A stretch of DNA of 44,236 nucleotides from Acidobacteriaceae bacterium (GTDB lineage: Bacteria; Acidobacteriota; Terriglobia; Terriglobales; Acidobacteriaceae): NCBI GenBank assembly GCA_030037545.1, contig JASHRF010000044.1, positions 1 to 44,236 of the forward strand. The letters run 5' to 3'. The notes under the pieces were generated by a model. It saw only the letters and a program-made list of their open reading frames with translations. It had not been told where the DNA came from and ran no database searches. Within the stretch, counting starts at the first letter, position 1. Every line of letters starts with the position of its first letter. The position numbers and the translations under genes were made by a program. Of the stretch, positions 43,311 through 44,236 are shown piece after piece.

Positions 43311-44236
43311 ATGGCAACCACAACCCACAAAGACTATTACGCCACACTGGGCGTGAAGAAGACCGCCTCGCCGGAGGAGATTCGCAAGGCTTTCCGCAAA
43401 GCTGCGCGCCGATACCACCCCGATGTGAACCCCGGCGACAAAAAGGCCGAGGAGAAGTTCAAGGAAATCTCCGAGGCCAACGACATTCTGAGCGACGAGA
43501 AGAAGCGCAAGGTTTACGACCAGCTTGGCTTCTACTCCGACCAGATTGACCCGGCGACAGCCGAAGCGTACGCGCGCCAGCAGAGCGCCGGCGGCGGCCG
43601 CGGCCGCGTGGATTTCGACGGCTTCGATTTCTCGGGATTCCAGGGCGGAGGATTTCCCGGCCACGCTGGCGGTGAACCGGGCGGGGCAGAACACGGTTCG
43701 GGGTGGGGCAGCTTCAAGGATATTTTTTCGGGGATTTTTTCAGGAGCGCAGCAAGAGCCGCGGCCGCGCGGGCCGCAGCCCGGCGCCGATCTCGAATACC
43801 AGGCCACGGTGGAATTCTGGACGGCGATTCGCGGCGGCCAGGCGCGCATCCAGGTGAACCGCCAGGAAATTTGCCCCACCTGCCACGGTCAGGCAAGCAC
43901 CGGCGGGCCCATGCAGTGCCCTGAGTGTCACGGCGCCGGCCAGGTGACACAGATGGGTGGGCGCATGAAGTTCAACATTCCTTGCCCGCGCTGCAACGGG
44001 ACGGGCCGGGTGACCAACGCCTGCCCCACCTGCCACGGCGAAGGCACCGTGACGCGCACCGAGACGGTGGATTTCCGCATCAAGCCAGGCACGCGCGACG
44101 GGCAACGCATCCGTCTGCAGGGCAAAGGCAACGCGGGCGCCAACGGCGGCCCTCCCGGCGACCTGTTTCTGATTGTGCGCACCGGCACTCACCCGGTGTT
44201 CACGCGCGTGGGCGATGACATCCAGCTCAACGTGCC
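43311..44236 (+). CDS. dnaJ: Chaperone protein DnaJ, C-terminus cut by window edge
   Basis: From the ATG at 43311 the frame stays open for 308 codons to the window end. The J-domain has DYYATLGVKKTASPEEI and the HPD tripeptide (RYHPDVNPGDKKAEEKFKEI), which stimulates DnaK ATPase. A Gly/Phe-rich linker follows (FDGFDFSGFQGGGF). The zinc-finger region has four Cys pairs (CPTCHGQ, CPECHGAG, CPRCNGTG, CPTCHGEG), the first lacking the usual GxG ending. The start of the peptide-binding C-terminal domain is visible (LQGKGNAGANGGPPGDLFL). It works with DnaK/GrpE, none of which is in the window. Confidence 0.95.
   Translation, partial: MATTTHKDYYATLGVKKTASPEEIRKAFRKAARRYHPDVNPGDKKAEEKFKEISEANDILSDEKKRKVYDQLGFYSDQIDPATAEAYARQQSAGGGRGRVDFDGFDFSGFQGGGFPGHAGGEPGGAEHGSGWGSFKDIFSGIFSGAQQEPRPRGPQPGADLEYQATVEFWTAIRGGQARIQVNRQEICPTCHGQASTGGPMQCPECHGAGQVTQMGGRMKFNIPCPRCNGTGRVTNACPTCHGEGTVTRTETVDFRIKPGTRDGQRIRLQGKGNAGANGGPPGDLFLIVRTGTHPVFTRVGDDIQLNV

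Overview
The window is a GC-rich bacterial chromosome segment, most likely from an Acidobacteriota member. This rests on overall gene content: a fused LptC/LptA-type protein next to lptB and rpoN, an 'IPRGSY'-type small membrane-anchored protein, ClpX with a long zinc-finger spacer, and dispersed intergenic heptamer arrays. It is an inference from family resemblance; no rRNA or tRNA gene was found to confirm it.

Layout. Positions 1-115 hold the start of an IS5-type transposase running off the left edge. 176-2910 (minus) is a three-gene sugar-catabolism-like operon: Tat-exported TIM-barrel isomerase-like protein, zinc alcohol dehydrogenase, SDR. A CDGSH protein (3005-3244) converges on clpX across a bidirectional terminator. 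3458-7013 is the protein-quality-control operon tig-clpP-clpX, with two opposed heptamer arrays between tig and clpP. 7391-14441 carries a CPCC protein, an outer-membrane barrel, glnS, a small gene interrupted by an in-frame TAA, gltX and an M1 peptidase, all minus. 14545-15661 (plus) has a YwaF-type membrane protein and cutA.

15851-17880 is a complete IS1595-type element with 24-bp terminal inverted repeats (two mismatches) and a perfect 8-bp target duplication (TCTAAAAA). It carries the transposase, a convergent 55-codon ORF whose Shine-Dalgarno lies in a hairpin stem, and an unrecognised 270-aa passenger gene. 18016-25480 holds a CPBP-like membrane protein, an EamA transporter, a secreted repeat protein, a PP2C phosphatase, a DHA2 MFS exporter, a gene fragment, a cytidylate-kinase-like protein and a DinB protein.

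25669-33028 (minus) is a tight methylmalonyl-CoA operon: carboxyltransferase, a small OadG-like membrane protein, biotin carrier, epimerase, mutase small and large subunits, and the MeaB GTPase. Together these interconvert propionyl-CoA, methylmalonyl-CoA and succinyl-CoA. No biotin carboxylase gene is in the cluster. 33588-36401 has two small membrane proteins, an aldo/keto reductase and a dead ATP-dependent DNA ligase gene. 36571-42756 (minus) is the LPS-export/sigma-54 block (hypothetical, lptC/A, lptB, rpoN). The right edge has an orphan HTH antitoxin-like gene behind a palindrome-rich promoter, then dnaJ, cut by the window end.

No defence system, CRISPR array or clearly new multi-gene machine was seen. 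The most unusual items are the passenger-carrying IS with its hairpin-masked small ORF, the heptamer arrays placed at translation signals, and two genes broken by TAA codons.
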